NCBI GenBank assembly: GCA_025345505.1
Contig: JANVCC010000270.1
Coordinates: 5,633,748-5,697,747 of the forward strand
Length of the DNA stretch: 64,000 bases
Direction: 5' to 3'
From: Todiramphus chloris collaris
Lineage: Eukaryota; Chordata; Aves; Coraciiformes; Alcedinidae
Position 1 is the stretch's first letter, and each line of letters begins with the position of its first letter. Below are positions 47,001-59,521 of this stretch, piece by piece. The notes under the pieces were generated by a model. That model was given only the letters and a program-made list of their open reading frames with translations, was not told the DNA's origin and ran no database searches. The position numbers and the translations under genes are program-made.

Positions 47001-47700
47001 TCTTGCAGCGCCAAGGAAGAAGTGGCAGCCAGGCACTGTCCGTGCTTTGAGGCTTTCCATGGCCTTGTTTCTGAGGGCAGTGTCTGGCTGCTCATCCCTG
47101 CCCTGCTGGCTGTAATCAATGCTTTGTATTGGGCAGTGATGCTTTGGTGGGAATGCATCAGTGGGGATGAGGAGGGTCAGTGTAACCAGTGACTACTGCT
47201 CCCAGTCATCCTGGCAGAGCCTGGTGGGAAGCATCCAGGCTTAGAGCAAAGGCAACCAGGCTGTTGAGCAAGTTGCCAACCACTTCCCCTCCGCTGGTTG
47301 CATGTGTCCAGTCCGAGCCTGCCAGTTCCAGAGACTCTCATTTTGGGGGCAGTGCCAGGACCATGCGTGGTACCAGTTTTGCTGTATCAACCTGATACCG
47401 TTCCTGGGCCGGAGGTACGGGTGCTGCTCGGCCGGGGCTGTCCCAGGGCAGGCAGGGGCTCAGGGGCTCCAGGCACCCAAGGGTTGGAGTCCTGGCTCCT
47501 GCCGCTTCTCCCAGCGGGGCTGTGCAGCCGGAGTGAATCAGCAGCGGCGTGACGCACAGTCACGGAGAGCTGACTCCTCTTCGGGGGGCTGTGGGGATGC
47601 TATGTTCTGGGAAAGGCAACTTCAAAGCTCTCCTCCTGCTCTCTGCTTGTTTCCGTACCCTGTGCGCTTCCAGTGCTTTCAAAGGAGGCAGAACTAGCCC
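44041..47700. other. ORF-dense but unrecognised, G+C-moderate stretch
   Basis: This segment has more and longer open frames than the AT-rich neighbours, on all strands, including the longest in the window (200 codons, 45543-46145 minus). Frames overlap one another, use no recognisable domain, and their number follows from lower A+T content. Donor-like CAGGTAAGCAG occurs at about 45670 on the plus strand, without a convincing acceptor and conserved frame. 47400-47560 is modestly CpG-enriched. I cannot exclude lineage-specific non-coding exons. Confidence 0.4.
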
Positions 47701-48040
47701 GAAACTCTGCGTTTTGCTTCAGTTTGTTTGTTTCCTCTCCCCAGAGCTGCGTTCCTCCTGTGTTGTCTGGTTCAGCATTTTGCCAGCTCGGCTAAGTATC
47801 TTGTAAGGAAATCATTTATAATAAAGCTAGTATGCTGGGGTTTATCATTTATAAGTGTGGGTCAGGGTTTAGTTCACTGTGTTAAACTCTCCATGCTGCA
47901 TGTGATTTTTCAAGCTTTGTCAGGAACAAAAAGTTCTGGGGATGTGCAAAGCATGACTGCATGGTTTCCATGGAGACTCTGCTAGTTAGGCTGTGGAAAT
48001 CCTGAAAAGGCCAGAGGATGACTGACAATACAAGGTCTTA
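47701..48040. other. Unique sequence
   Basis: The word ATCATTTATAA occurs twice about 35 bases apart (47811 and 47845 region). Nothing else recognised. Confidence 0.45.
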
Positions 48041-48560
48041 GCGGCTGATCTGAAGAGCCAGCCTGAATTAATGAGATTTTTCACAGAGAGTTATTAGCAA
48101 GGCTAGCACGGTATGGCACTCGGGCCTCTTTCGTTTTCTCAGCTGCAGTCTTGGAAAACAGAAATGGAAAGATTTAATTGCTGTTTTTTAAGCCCTTTTA
48201 AGATTATTTTAACCTAGAACGTTTTAAGGACGTAATGAAAAGCAGGTTTGTTTGCTTTATCATTCGGTTACTGTTATTACTGTGTTTTTCGGTGGCAGTT
48301 GCCCTTTATCTGTACAGAGATGAGAAATTCAATAGTACTTATTACATTGAGCAGTTAATTCCCACATACTGTGAACACATTACTGTTCAAAGTAGGTTAT
48401 CTCGAGTTCCATTTAGAGCCAAACGCAAGATACCATGTCAGTGGCTTTATATCTCCTAGGGCTATATTAATTATTTATTACTGGCTGCTAATACAAACTG
48501 TTAACTCTGGCTAGTAATAGTTTGTTCATTTATCCATCACTTACCGCTTCTTCCCTGTGT
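48041..48560. promoter_or_regulatory. AT-rich candidate conserved element
   Basis: Around 500 repeat-free bases with dense homeodomain, MEF2 and SOX-like words: GCCTGAATTAATGAGATTTT, GGGCTATATTAATTATTTAT, CTGGCTGCTAATAC and a related CTGGCTAGTAATAG 24 bases later, and GTTAAC. It contains a 74-codon ORF (48235-48459) described in the findings. The element reading is inferred from texture; an exon is the alternative. Confidence 0.3.
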
Positions 48561-49884
48561 TTTTGCCCAGCCCCTTTTGACAGTCCGTGAATTCCTGTGT
48601 AATTCTGCACCCGATTAAAACAACCCCAAAATCGTTACCGGTCCGAGATGCTAAATTTCCATCAGGACCCGACTTAAGCTTAAAAGTTTTGCCGTGTCTG
48701 AACCGAGTGATTTCATTGGATCGCTGGGTGGTTAATGGTTAAAGGGAGATGTCTTTGCCCCTGAACTGCATCTGCCCGTTTCTGGTACGAGTAGCTTGTT
48801 TGCTGCTTCATTTTTCAACTGATACAGCAAAATGTTTGGATGCTCTCCTCTTCTCCCTGGAAGCTGTATCTGCTGAAATCAGCACAGCCGGCTCAGCAAA
48901 GCGGCGTGTCAGGGGCTGCGATTTCTTGTCGGTTTGCACAAGTGCACATGCCCATATGTTTCTGGGAGATGTAAAACCATAATGTTGCTGCTGAGTAATC
49001 CACAACAAAAGCACATGCGGGCTGCATTCCTTGGATTCCTGTACAGTAGACTAATCCACTTAATCTCGCCGTTCGCTTCTCTGGCTGGAATTTCACAGTC
49101 TCCTTTGATTTACTGGTTTGTAAATCTCTGATTAAGTGCTGTGGGGCAGGGGGGATATCATCTCTGAACCCCCCTCTTTTCTCTCAAATGGTTTTATGGA
49201 AAGGAAAAGCGAAAGTTGAAATGGGGGTTAACTGGTCTTTTCTGGTCATCGTTTTGTCATTGTCTTATAATTAATGAAGAAAATAATATTAATTTTCTTT
49301 TTAATCAGTATTTTTTCTCTGTTCTCTCAGTTCTGTCCATGGGCAATGTCTCTTTTTGCCACATGGCAACATTTCTACTCCCAAGCTCTTCACAAGTTTC
49401 TTTCTTTTCCAGTTGTGTTTTCAAAACAAAAATGCTGGCACGTGTGGAAGTTACGTTCTTTTTTTATCTCAATATTTTGTATCAATATATATCTCACCGA
49501 TACTTATTGACAAGCACAGAAGACAGGAGCTAGACACTGGCTGTGAGGCACATTTTTAAAAGCCTGCTGCTCTGGCTGCCGAGGAAGCACTCGTATAGCA
49601 GGGGTATGAATGCAAGATAAATCCCTTGCTAAGCAGGCAGATAGATGAGGCAGCTTGGCCGCAGAAGATGCTCAGCTCATACAAATATCAATTTAGGACC
49701 TAGCCTTGAAGTATAAAAGTATAAGTAAATAATAGAGGTGGCTCACCTGACTTAATGAGTCATAAAGCATGGGAAATGAAACTCTGAGCTCCCGAAGTAA
49801 ACCCTTCCATTTAAAATACTGGATTCCCCCACCCCGTTGTGTCCTCAGTCACTGCCAGCACCCTGCTTGGGTGGCCATGCAGGG
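48561..49884. other. Unique non-coding sequence
   Basis: 49260-49330 is AT-rich; an AP-1-type TGAGTCAT lies near 49757. No gene or repeat recognised. Confidence 0.45.
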
Positions 49885-50145
49885 CTGCGAGCCGCGCTGA
49901 CCTCGAGCAGCTCTGACTCGAGGCCGGTCCTTCTGGAAGCTGCGTGGTGCGTGCCGCCAGGATGACTCCATGCCGGAGTGTGGGGATGCTTTCCAGCTCA
50001 GTGGAAAATTTCTCGGCGGCCTCGAAGCCGGGAAGAGCTTTAGGTGGTCGCTTTCCTCCCCCTCCTGCAATCACGCATCCCACTGAGCGGCTTGCGGGTG
50101 TCCCCAAACAGTGCTGCGGGGGGAAGGACCCGTCACCGGAGCCAG
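49885..50145. promoter_or_regulatory. CpG island, candidate promoter
   Basis: About 21 CpG in 260 bases at roughly 60% G+C by eye, giving an observed/expected ratio near 0.85. 50280-50510 continues with moderate CpG. Frames of 114 codons are open on both strands across it, neither recognised. No TATA box seen, which is usual for island promoters. Confidence 0.45.
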
Positions 50146-53060
50146 ATGTAACCATCCATCAAGAAATTAATCAGAAAGGGACCGAGGAAGTAAGCGGGCA
50201 AATAAATAAACATATGGGCTACCTGACAACGCAGTGTTTGGAGCAGCTTTTCTCAGGCAGAAAGGCTAAAATCTCCCACGCTCTCTAGGGCTGTCCGGAG
50301 CCATTTACAATTGGAGCCAAACTGAGTTTAGGCAACAGCTTTAAGCCCGAGTTGAATTGCCTCGGCTTGGGTCCGAAGATGCCAAATCCCGTGAACTAAC
50401 CTCTGCCCAAAGTGCTGAGAACCGCCTGAGAGCGGCCTCTCTCACAGCGCTCCTGCCATCTGGGCCGGTGCCAGGTCCCAGGGCGTGGAGACGCAGCCGG
50501 CTCCCAGGATGGACCATGCTTGGTGGGGTTTCAGCTGTATCCAAATGGGAACTGGGAAATGGATTTCTCGGAAGTTTGGCCGTAAACCAGAGCTAAAGCC
50601 ACCGGGGCAGAGTCAGGCCCTTGGGTATCGAGCTGATCTCATTCAAGCACTTGGGAAGTTCTTGTTTCAATATTTTGGCTTTAGCGTGCCTGCAGTGCTC
50701 AGAGGAAGCAGCAGGAGTGCCGTGGATCTCGCCACCCATACTGTTAACCTCCTGCAGCCAACGCAGCCCAGTTGTCCTTTGGAAAGGGCTCCCTGGTAGG
50801 GTTGCTGCAGCCGAAGGAGAAAGTTGGAAAAATAAGAAGTGATGGGCAGTGAGAGGGAAGAAGCAGGGTCTCACCAGGCTATTCCCACAGTCAATTGCTG
50901 AGAAGGGTGATAGCTAAATGCCACCAGAACCTCATGTTCAGGTTCTAGAGCAGATAAGTGAACCACAGTGACTCAAAGGCAGTAAATCCCTTCCAGACAA
51001 AATTAATCCAAGGCTGTCACAGGAGGCTGGAGAGGAAATTTGGAAACCCCTTTGGAGCGAGTGTCTGCCAAACTGGAAATGTATACATTGTGCTGTGACC
51101 CATCAGCTGGCATGAGCCCACGGTGCCGTGATGCAAGCCGAGCCCTTTGGCTTTGTCCCCCTCGCAGAGCAGGCAGTGCTGCTAAGGAGGGAGCCCACAG
51201 AAAAAGGCTGCTTTTAAATAAGCATAGTACAAATGGGCAAGAGAGAAAACATGAGAGAGCTGTGTAAGAGTTTGTGTGATGCCGGCTGGTTTAATGAAAC
51301 CCTTCCTCAGACATGCCCACACTTCGAGATGAGCACTTGCTCTCAGGAAGCTAAGGCTGACCTGTGCTGGTGAACCTCAGAGGTGAGTCCTGGGCTGTTT
51401 CTGTGAGAGTTTTACAGCATCCGGGCTGGCTGGTGGTCTGGTGGTCTCCCCTGTTAGGCTTTGGCAAGTTGTCGAGCCCGGTATCGAGGCATGAATGGTT
51501 TGACACTGCTCTTTGGTGACACGTCGTGTCTGCTGGTCCCTGCAGTGTGACCCACTGGGTCTCAAGGAGATTGTGAGAGCGGGTGTCCGAAACTAGGGGC
51601 TGAACCTAGCTCCTTGCCACCTCCCCTAAGTTTTCCATCTGCCGAGCTGCACCCACCCCTGCGCGGGTGGGAGGGGTTCGGGGGGAAGGTTATCTTTGCC
51701 ACTGTCAGGGTTAGAGGCGTTGTTTATTTTTAGCTATCTCTGTAGAGTCTGGACAGAGAGATGAAAAGAGCCAGCCTAGAGGAGTCTGTGCATGCCAGAC
51801 TGTCTTGTGTGTGCTCTGACTCCCAAAAGACAGGACGGGGAGGATGTGAAGGGATGAGCTCTACCTTGGCGGATTGATGAGAGATGTCTCTGTCCCCACG
51901 GTTTGGGGGGTGGGTGAAATACAGGGCTGGGCTCTGGTTCGTTTTGGTGCAAAGGCAGCAAGGCTCTGGCAAATCCTCTGCCTGAGCCAAACCGGTGCCG
52001 ATGCGCTGAAGAGGATGAATCTCACCGGCACAGCCTGTTGTTCTGGCAGCTCTGCTTAGAGAGCAGACGATTTCTGTCCAAGAAGTGCTAAAAACACCTT
52101 GGGGGAAGTTCTGATTATCTTGAAGTGCCCTTTGGTGGTAGTGTTGGTGGTGAGCTGCGAAATGGAGCTGAGCCTGAGCCCTGGTCTAGCTAACAAAGAG
52201 GGAGAAACCTTTTTCATCATCCCGCATTACACATTACAGGGAACAGTTTAAAAGCGCGCCGCTCGTCATCCTTCAAAGGCCAAATTTCAGAGCGTTATGG
52301 AAAGATCGTTGTCTGTCAGGCTCCTGCCTTTCAGAGCTCGCTGGGGATGACAGGAGGGAGCCTGGCAGCTCTGAGCCCTTTTGGTCCTGCCCCTGAGCAG
52401 AAAAAAGTGCTGCACAGGGAGGAGAGAAGAGCAGCCCTCCCCACCATCCCCTCAGGTGTGGTGACAGCAGCTCTCTTGCTGATTGTCAGTGAATTTACTG
52501 ACTGCTAATGAAGCAGAGGGAGAAGTGCCTTTCAGTGACATCCGTATAAAAATGTATGTCACTGAAAACCACTGGCTATTTTGGGAGAATGTTTTTCCCC
52601 TACCAGATTTAAGCATCATCCTGAGTTTGTTTGTTTGGGTGGTTTTTTTTGTTTGTTTATTGTTCGTTTGGATTTTTAATTTTTTTTATGAGTATATATT
52701 GTTGTGGTTGATTTTTTTTTTTCAGCAGTGATGTTAATAAAGATGGATATCAGCAACAAACTGTCAAGTCCTGAGCTGGAGAGATTTTTCACTGAGTGAA
52801 ATAAACCAGGGAAAATAAATAATCCAAGAAGTGGTAGAGCTTGTAAATATTGACATGTACAAGCAAGGAAACAGGAGTTGGGCAAAATAAAAAATGGGTT
52901 GGGGATTGCTATTTTTCAGATTATTGCTTGAAAAAAAATAATTTACATTTACCTGGCATCCTGTCTGGGAAAGAGGTAATATTTTTCAGTTAGAATAGAA
53001 GGGTTTACATGTTTGAGGGGGTGTATTACTGTTTCCCCAAGCCAGCGCCTCTGAGTGTAA
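50146..53060. other. Unique non-coding sequence
   Basis: Mixed composition with T-rich tracts at about 52638-52660 and 52709-52723. CpG remains slightly raised to about 50520. Frames of 104 codons or fewer, unrecognised. Confidence 0.5.
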
Positions 53061-53167
53061 CCCTTCCTTCCTTTCCTTCCTTTCCTTCCTTTCCTTCCTT
53101 TCCTTCCTTTNNNNNNNNNNTTCCTTCCTTTCCTTCCTTTCCTTCCTTTCCTTCCTTTCCTTCCTTT
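53061..53167 (+). repeat. 9-bp minisatellite (TTCCTTCCT)n
   Basis: Regular TTCCTTCCT units on both sides of a short unknown run. Because nine is a multiple of three, plus-strand frames read repeated FPS and minus-strand frames repeated KGR; these are not proteins. About five units precede and five follow the gap, but the true number is unknown. Confidence 0.95.
53111..53120. other. Assembly gap, 10 unknown bases
   Basis: Exactly ten N inside the minisatellite, most likely a placeholder where repeat copies could not be counted. Confidence 0.97.
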
Positions 53168-56100
53168 AATTCTTCCTTCCATCCTCCCAAGCATTTGGGA
53201 CCATGCTCAGAAATAGTCTTTTTTCCCTGTGATGTCTATAGCAATATCCACGGAAGAGAAGACTAAGGAAGGAGGAAAAAAATGCAAGGTAAGAAGCAGA
53301 AGAGGACAGGAGACCGTTCTTTTCTCAGGTTTCTCACGAGAGAAGGGATCTTTTTAAGACCTCCACAAGAATCCCTCTTATCCTGAGCTGGTGTCCGGGC
53401 TTGGTGTCTGGACACTTTGCCAGCACATTGCTCAACGTCAGCTTGTGCAGAGAGATGTGGAGCTGCACAGGTCTCACTGCCTCTTGATCCCATTTCTGTA
53501 AGGGTGGCAATTTTGGCTCCCTGTGGCCTGCCACCATTGTGTGTGGTTGCCAGACACCAGCTAGCTAGCCACAACCTGAGACTTTACAACGCTTCATGCT
53601 TTGTTTTGTTTTCCTCTGGCTTTTTAAGACCTCTAAGCAGTCCACTAAGTCTAGCATCTGTAGTTTACCCATCAACTCATCCATTGATCGGTCAACTGGT
53701 TGGTTACCCAAGTCCTTTCCTCAAGCCTGTGTGACAGGAGGAGGGTTTGCATTGCATCCCTGCCTGTACACACCCTGGAAATCCCCCAGACCTTTGAATA
53801 TTGCAATCATATGCAGGGCAAACCAGTGATAGAACCTTAAAGAGGGGTTGTTTTTTTTTTTTTCAGTCTTTCAGAGATGGGAAACCTTTTTATTCCACCC
53901 TGTCACATCACAGAGCTCCAGTGGGTGTAAATGGTGACCGTGCAGTAGCTAGTAGTGCTGCAGCCACTTACCTGTACCTTAGTGCTCAAGTTGCTATAAT
54001 TATGGGAGGAGGAAGTGAGGTTATTGGGGATGGTGGTGTTCTTACAAGGCAGGCATCAAATCCTAAATAAAAAAAGTGTTTCTAGAAACTCAGTGAAATT
54101 AATGGGAGGGAAAGAAGAGTGGTGTTTAATTATTTCAGACCCAGACAGTTAAGGCAGATGTACATCATCAGTCTTCGAAGAATGTCCTGGGGACATAGCC
54201 AAGACAGTATTTTTTATTTTTTTTTTCCCTTACTATTGCTGATTTAATATCTGCACAAGTGCACACGCAAGAGGATGATACGAAACCTGCACTCTTCCGT
54301 TCACGGCCCTGTGAATGACTCCCCCTTGGAGACTGTGAGAAATGTAACGGGGTCACTGGAGCACGTGGGAATCGGCACTTGAGTGCATGTGCCAGGGAAG
54401 GCAAAGGTGGGTTGACCCTGTCCGTGTGAAGTCAGGGAAACTGTGGGCTTGAGCCGAGCATCTAGTGGAAATAAAAAGGAAAGCTAATTCCAAGCAGGCC
54501 CCAGTGAGCATGTTTTTATCCAAAAAGCAATCAGAGAGAGGAATATGACCTACCAGATGGAATTGCTGAGGCAGAGGTGAAAGTTAGAAACAACAATAAC
54601 GAAACACGATCAAGTATAATTTTGACAGAATGAAGACATTAGAGAGAAAAGGCCCCGGCGGGCCAGTTTGGCTCATCCTGATCCCGATATTTCATCTGCT
54701 CTCAGAAGACCCCTGGAGAAATCTGTGTCATGGCACCGTGAGATGCTGAGGCTGATCCAGGCGGAGGGTTGCGGTGCCTGCAGCCGTGCGGTGAGGTCGA
54801 GGTTCGCTGGCAGTGACCTTGCTGGGCTGGTGGGCCAGGTAACGGGAAGGGCTGTGGTGCCTCGGAAAGAGTTGCTGGGGGTAAAGGGATCTGAGTCACA
54901 CTCCAGTTTCCCTGACACAGCATCTGCCAGCATTGCCTGTCCTGGCTGTTGGGAAACAGAGGAGAGACGCCCCGGCATGGAATTAACTCTTAACTCTCCT
55001 TTGGCTGGAAAAAGAGCTTTTTTGTGCTAAGTGAAATTTAGACCCGCTTCGAAACTTTCAGTTCTTCTCAACAGATAGAAGAGAACTTCTGCGTAAATGA
55101 GACTCAGACCCACTGTGCCTATAAATTTCAGTCTGCCACTCAGAGCCATTGATGGTCAACAAATTCACTAGGAAATCTAGAAAAGCAAACTGGAGCTGCT
55201 GAGAGGGAAGTATGCTGGAAAGAGAGGAGCATCATTTTAAAATCACATATTCCAGATGTTTGGTTCGCTGTTTTGCACTTCATGGCCAGCTACGGGTGCC
55301 TGGGACGGCTGCTGGTGGGGCTGTGGGAGAGAGGAAGGGTTGTCTGTGCTGGAGGAGGTGGTGGGAAGTGGAAGGGTGAAGCTGCAGCACTGTGTGTAGT
55401 TCTGTAATAACAGAGTTGTCTGATTGGGCTTGGCTGGATAGCAAGTCAAGGTTTTATGGTGTGAGTTCATCTGCTGGCTTTTCCCTTTCTGTGATGTAAT
55501 GCTCTCTGTGAGCACAATATTTATTGCACCCAGCTCTGTAGTGGGTACGTGTAGTCATAGCCAGCCTCAGAAAGTTTGGTAACAGCTTCTCAATCTTATT
55601 TGCATCCTTTTGACTGACCTATGACATAATCCGAGGAGGGTGGGTGCTGTGGCTCCTTCCTTCGCACTCCCCCCTTGCCCTCTCCCTCCTCCTCCCTCTC
55701 CCAACGGTTTGTCAAACCGTCTCGCCTTTATCTCTTCTCACAGGCTTCGCAACAAGTCACAGGATGATTTATACCCTGATAACTTCTGCTTTTAAATGCC
55801 AGGCTAAGAAAAGCAGCCTTTGCAAAAACAACTTTTGCGGAGGTGTGGGGGAACCCGCCCGTCATCGCACTCGCGGGCGAAAGCGCCAGCTCAGCAGAGA
55901 TGCTGGGAGGGGGGGGGATGAGGGCTGCTTCCCTCCCCATCCTCACCTGGCACCTAAGGGGATGTGATGGGGGGAGGATGGGTGGGAGGAAAGCTGGGCA
56001 AGTCCAAGCTGTTGAAGAAGCACAGGGCGTGCATTGCCCCTTGCCCTTGTATCACCATCCTGGTCCCCGCTGCTCAATGTCCTGCAGAGCTGGAAGCTGA

Positions 56101-56996
56101 AGTGCATCTTGGGGGCAGGGGAGGGGGCCAGGGCTGTGTGTTTGGGCTGTCAGTGGGAAGGTTTCTGCTTTGCTGAAGGAGGAAAATATTTTGCAGCTAT
56201 GAGGTACTCCTTTTGGCATTTTATTACAAGCTTCCTCCACGCTGGAGGTTGCGAGGTGGCCAGGGATGAGGCAAGCAGCTAGAGCTATGATCCCGCTGCT
56301 CCGGCTGTGGCATCGGGCACGCCAGAGCTGCAGATACACCACAGCTCCCTGCCCTTCATTCATTTCTGGCCGTGAGGTTTACCACAAACCTCCCCAGCAG
56401 CACTGGAGCTGCCCCAGGGGCAGGCAGCAACCTGCCAGCAGCGCGGTGGGGCTGTGCCGGGGGCATCAGGCTGGCATTACCCACCTGCCTGCATAAAGCC
56501 CACTGGGACTTCAGCCCTAGTAGTGATCCACCCTGGGAGTTGAGACGTGGGCACGGCCGTGGGCACAGGCTGTGTTTTTGTGTTGTAAGCACCGTGGAGT
56601 GAAACCTTGAAGGCAGTCACAGCTTCAAAGCGCTCCTGCTGTAATTACGAGACCAGAAAGGTGTGAGGTGGGCACGGGCAGCCAGGGCAAGCAGAGGAAT
56701 ACGTTTGCAAGACCTGACACATCTAAATTGCTCTTACTAGCTGATTTATGAATTTTATTTTTATTTTGCAACAACGAGAGAGGTTTTCCTCTGACTTACT
56801 TTACTAGTTTGTGTCTGAGACCATTATGCCTCCCTGAACAAAAGCAAGCAAGCCTGGCTGCCACTAAGGCCAGCACAGAGTTTCCTCGGGGCGAGAAATC
56901 ATGAAGAACTAAAAATCAGGGGTCGAAATGAAAGCTGAATATGTACTTCAGCTGAAACGTTTGCAGATAATACAATGAACACGGAGCAGGGAACAA
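53168..56996. other. Unique non-coding sequence
   Basis: T12 run near 53850, T-rich tract 54209-54227, G-rich patch at 55906-55918. 53640-53705 reuses CATC/AACT/GGTT words like a decayed tetranucleotide repeat. 54760-54850 has a small CpG-denser patch. Frames up to 120 codons are unrecognised. Confidence 0.5.
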
Positions 56997-57020
56997 TTTA
57001 GGTTTAGGTTTGGGTAAGGG
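56997..57020 (+). repeat. Short telomere-like hexamer series
   Basis: TTTAGG TTTAGG TTTGGG TAAGGG: four hexamers each one substitution from TTAGGG. It is very short and degenerate; an interstitial telomeric remnant or chance are both possible. Confidence 0.3.
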
Positions 57021-59451
57021 TTTTCTGTAATTACTTTCTGTGTGGTGTATTTGGTTTCTCAGAGCTGGTTTTTTTCCCTCCCAAGAGACACGGTTGTACT
57101 TGCCTTAAACTTCTAAACAAACTAGTTAGACCTGAGCAATATGTTCACAGCAAAATACGAAATTTGTTGAAACTTGCTTGGTTTCAGGTTTCTTTACAAC
57201 CTCTGAGCTGAGCGCTGGTTCACTGAGAGGTTTGCTAAGGACCATGAACTTTTAGAGGGAACATGGGCTGATTTATGAGTCTGCGTGAAAATCCATGTGA
57301 AATTTGCCTTTCACATGACCATGATGAAAAAATATCTCCTCTCCCCCCCAGCCCCTTCCTGTGGCAGTGGATAAATACTGATGTATTTTATCTCCTGCAT
57401 CGAGGCCGCCCAGCACAACCAGCGTTCTGCTGAATTCCTTATAAATCTCCAGCGGTGCTAACGACAAAACGTTTGCAGCGCTGGGGTCAGTACTTGTTAG
57501 TTCGTTGCTGTTGCCGTGAGCACGGCAGGATGAGAATGCTGCTGATTTTGATTTATTTTAACCTGAGATGGACACTGTCGTGCACATTCCGCCTTGGATT
57601 CTAACAGCTGAAGACAGACCAGGGTCGCACGAGGGCCCCTCGTGCCACGTGCCAGGTCATAGGAGGGCACGTTGCTGGCGCTGGCTCTCATGCTTGGGCA
57701 AGTACCGTGGGATGGCAGTGGCCTGCCACGCGGGGCCATTGGGGTGCTGACCACAGGCCAGCCCTACAGTCCACTGTGGTGACAGCCGTGGCACATCTGA
57801 CGTGTGGAGCAACTGCAAGGGGTCTGGAAGAGAAGAGACACTGGTTTTGTGCTTTCAGGGCCAGGGCTCTCTATGCTCTCACCGCAGGAATAGTACAGTC
57901 TTTTGTTAGGGGTAAGGGATTCCCCAGTCTTTTAGGTTTCCTCCACACATGCGAGTGGTTTGATACATCTCATAGCTCTGGATGTCTTGTTTTTCCTCTT
58001 CCACACTGTGTGGAAGACTTTCAGTTGTCTGCAAGCCATGGAGACCTACCCTGGGCTCAGGACAGTCCATCCTCTTTCATGCAAAGGGCAGCTCTTCCCT
58101 TCTCTGTGCACACAAGCTGTTCCCTACAGCAACCTTTGCAGCCCCTTCTCAGGCTGGAGAAGTAGCTGTGTAGGGTCCAGTCTCTGGGGGTTTGACAGCG
58201 CTCTGCAGGGACAGTGGAAAAACAGGCTGGTTATAGGAGAAGGCCAAGTCTGTCCCCAACACACACCTGAATTCCCCTTGTCACAGGGAAAACACCAGAG
58301 GAAGAAAAAGTTGTGGGTTTTTTTTTGTTTTTAATCACCACATGCCTCATTGCAAAACTAAGTTGAAAATTACTTCTCCAAGTTGGAAATGCCTTCTCGT
58401 TTCACATTCCAAATTAATTTACAGTTAAACAAATGTGTTCAGTTGTAAAACTTGAGGGGAAACACTTGGAAATCTCCCAAGCGTTTTGATTGAGCAGCTC
58501 TGACTTCTTTCCCTTTTCCCCATCCTCAAATTTTCTCTTGTTGATGTGTTTTTTTCTTTTTCCCTGTTCCTCTATAAGGTGGGATAAATATTAAATATGA
58601 CAGCAATTCCAACGGGACCAACAATGCGGTTGTCACCGGGCTCTGCTCAACGGCTACTCCTGCAGCTCGTATATCAGCCAGAAGGATTGCTGCAGAGTCA
58701 CCTGGCCCGTTTCCCTCTGTGGTTTTGCTGTGGGTTAACCTGGGAATTGAGAAACTGGAGCTGATCCTGGGCCCCTCCTGCACTTCTGAGGAGCACAGAT
58801 GTGCAGAGCTTACGAGCCAGCTCACAGGTCATTTCCCTTACCGGGGATCTTTCGTTAGGCTGGCCTTACTCTTGATATATAGCCTTTCTTCTGCTGCGGA
58901 GTTACTTATGTTACTCCACTGTTTATCACTTTGTGGTTTCATTTTATATTATCCCTGGCCCATAATGACTCGCCGGGCTGCGAACATGTATAACGAAACT
59001 TGAGCTGCCTTTTTCTGGCAGAGCTGCAAACGGAGCTCGGTTCACGAAAGTTCCATCGGTGCTCCTGAGCCCCGCGTGCTTCGCCGAGGTGCGAATCGAT
59101 AATTCAAACCAACATCTCACCTGCTCTGAAAACACAGGCGCTTTGAGGGCAAATCTGGCTTCAGAAAGAAAGGCTTTGTAAGATTGGAGGAAAAAGAGGG
59201 GAAAAAAGAGCAATTTCAGGGCAGCGTAAGCTGTGGATTTTGTTTGCGTCTACCCAAAATATAGAAGTGGTTTATGTCAGAGGGGCTTTTCCCAGTAGGA
59301 ATGAATGAGAAGCTGTAATGGATAATAAATGCTGGGGGTCAGGAGGTTTTCAGACTTCTTTTGCAGCGCGTGCTGGCTTTGAATGACTCGCAGCCCTTCA
59401 CCCTTTTTGTTCCAGGCAGCATGTATCACCTTCCCACCTCTCCCGTAAATG
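57021..59451. other. Unique non-coding sequence
   Basis: T-rich runs near 58317-58330 and 58548-58562. The 152-codon plus frame (57707-58165) and its overlapping 124-codon neighbour (57960-58334) have no recognisable domain and exclude each other. 58830-59110 has moderately raised CpG and AT-rich interleaving. Confidence 0.5.
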
Positions 59452-59521
59452 AAGTGCAGTGGCAGAGCATTTAAAGCAAGGCCCTGAGGGTCTAAGCTGG
59501 AGGTTCAAACCTTCCCTCGGA
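59452..59521 (+). mobile_element. tRNA-like SINE head, tentative
   Basis: GCAGTGGCAGAGCAT (59456-59470) resembles an RNA polymerase III A box region and GGTTCAAACC (59502-59511) a B box, 42 bases apart as in tRNA genes. The T-arm folds as GGAGG-TTCAAAC-CTTCC, a perfect 5-bp stem (one G-U) with the canonical 7-base loop. D and anticodon arms do not fold well, so it is not a functional tRNA. A relic of a MIR-like or other tRNA-derived SINE is the best guess. Confidence 0.35.

Noticed and set aside
53009..53266. ORF rich in FPS repeats and its minus-strand KGR counterpart
   Set aside because: A direct product of the 9-bp minisatellite and not a gene.
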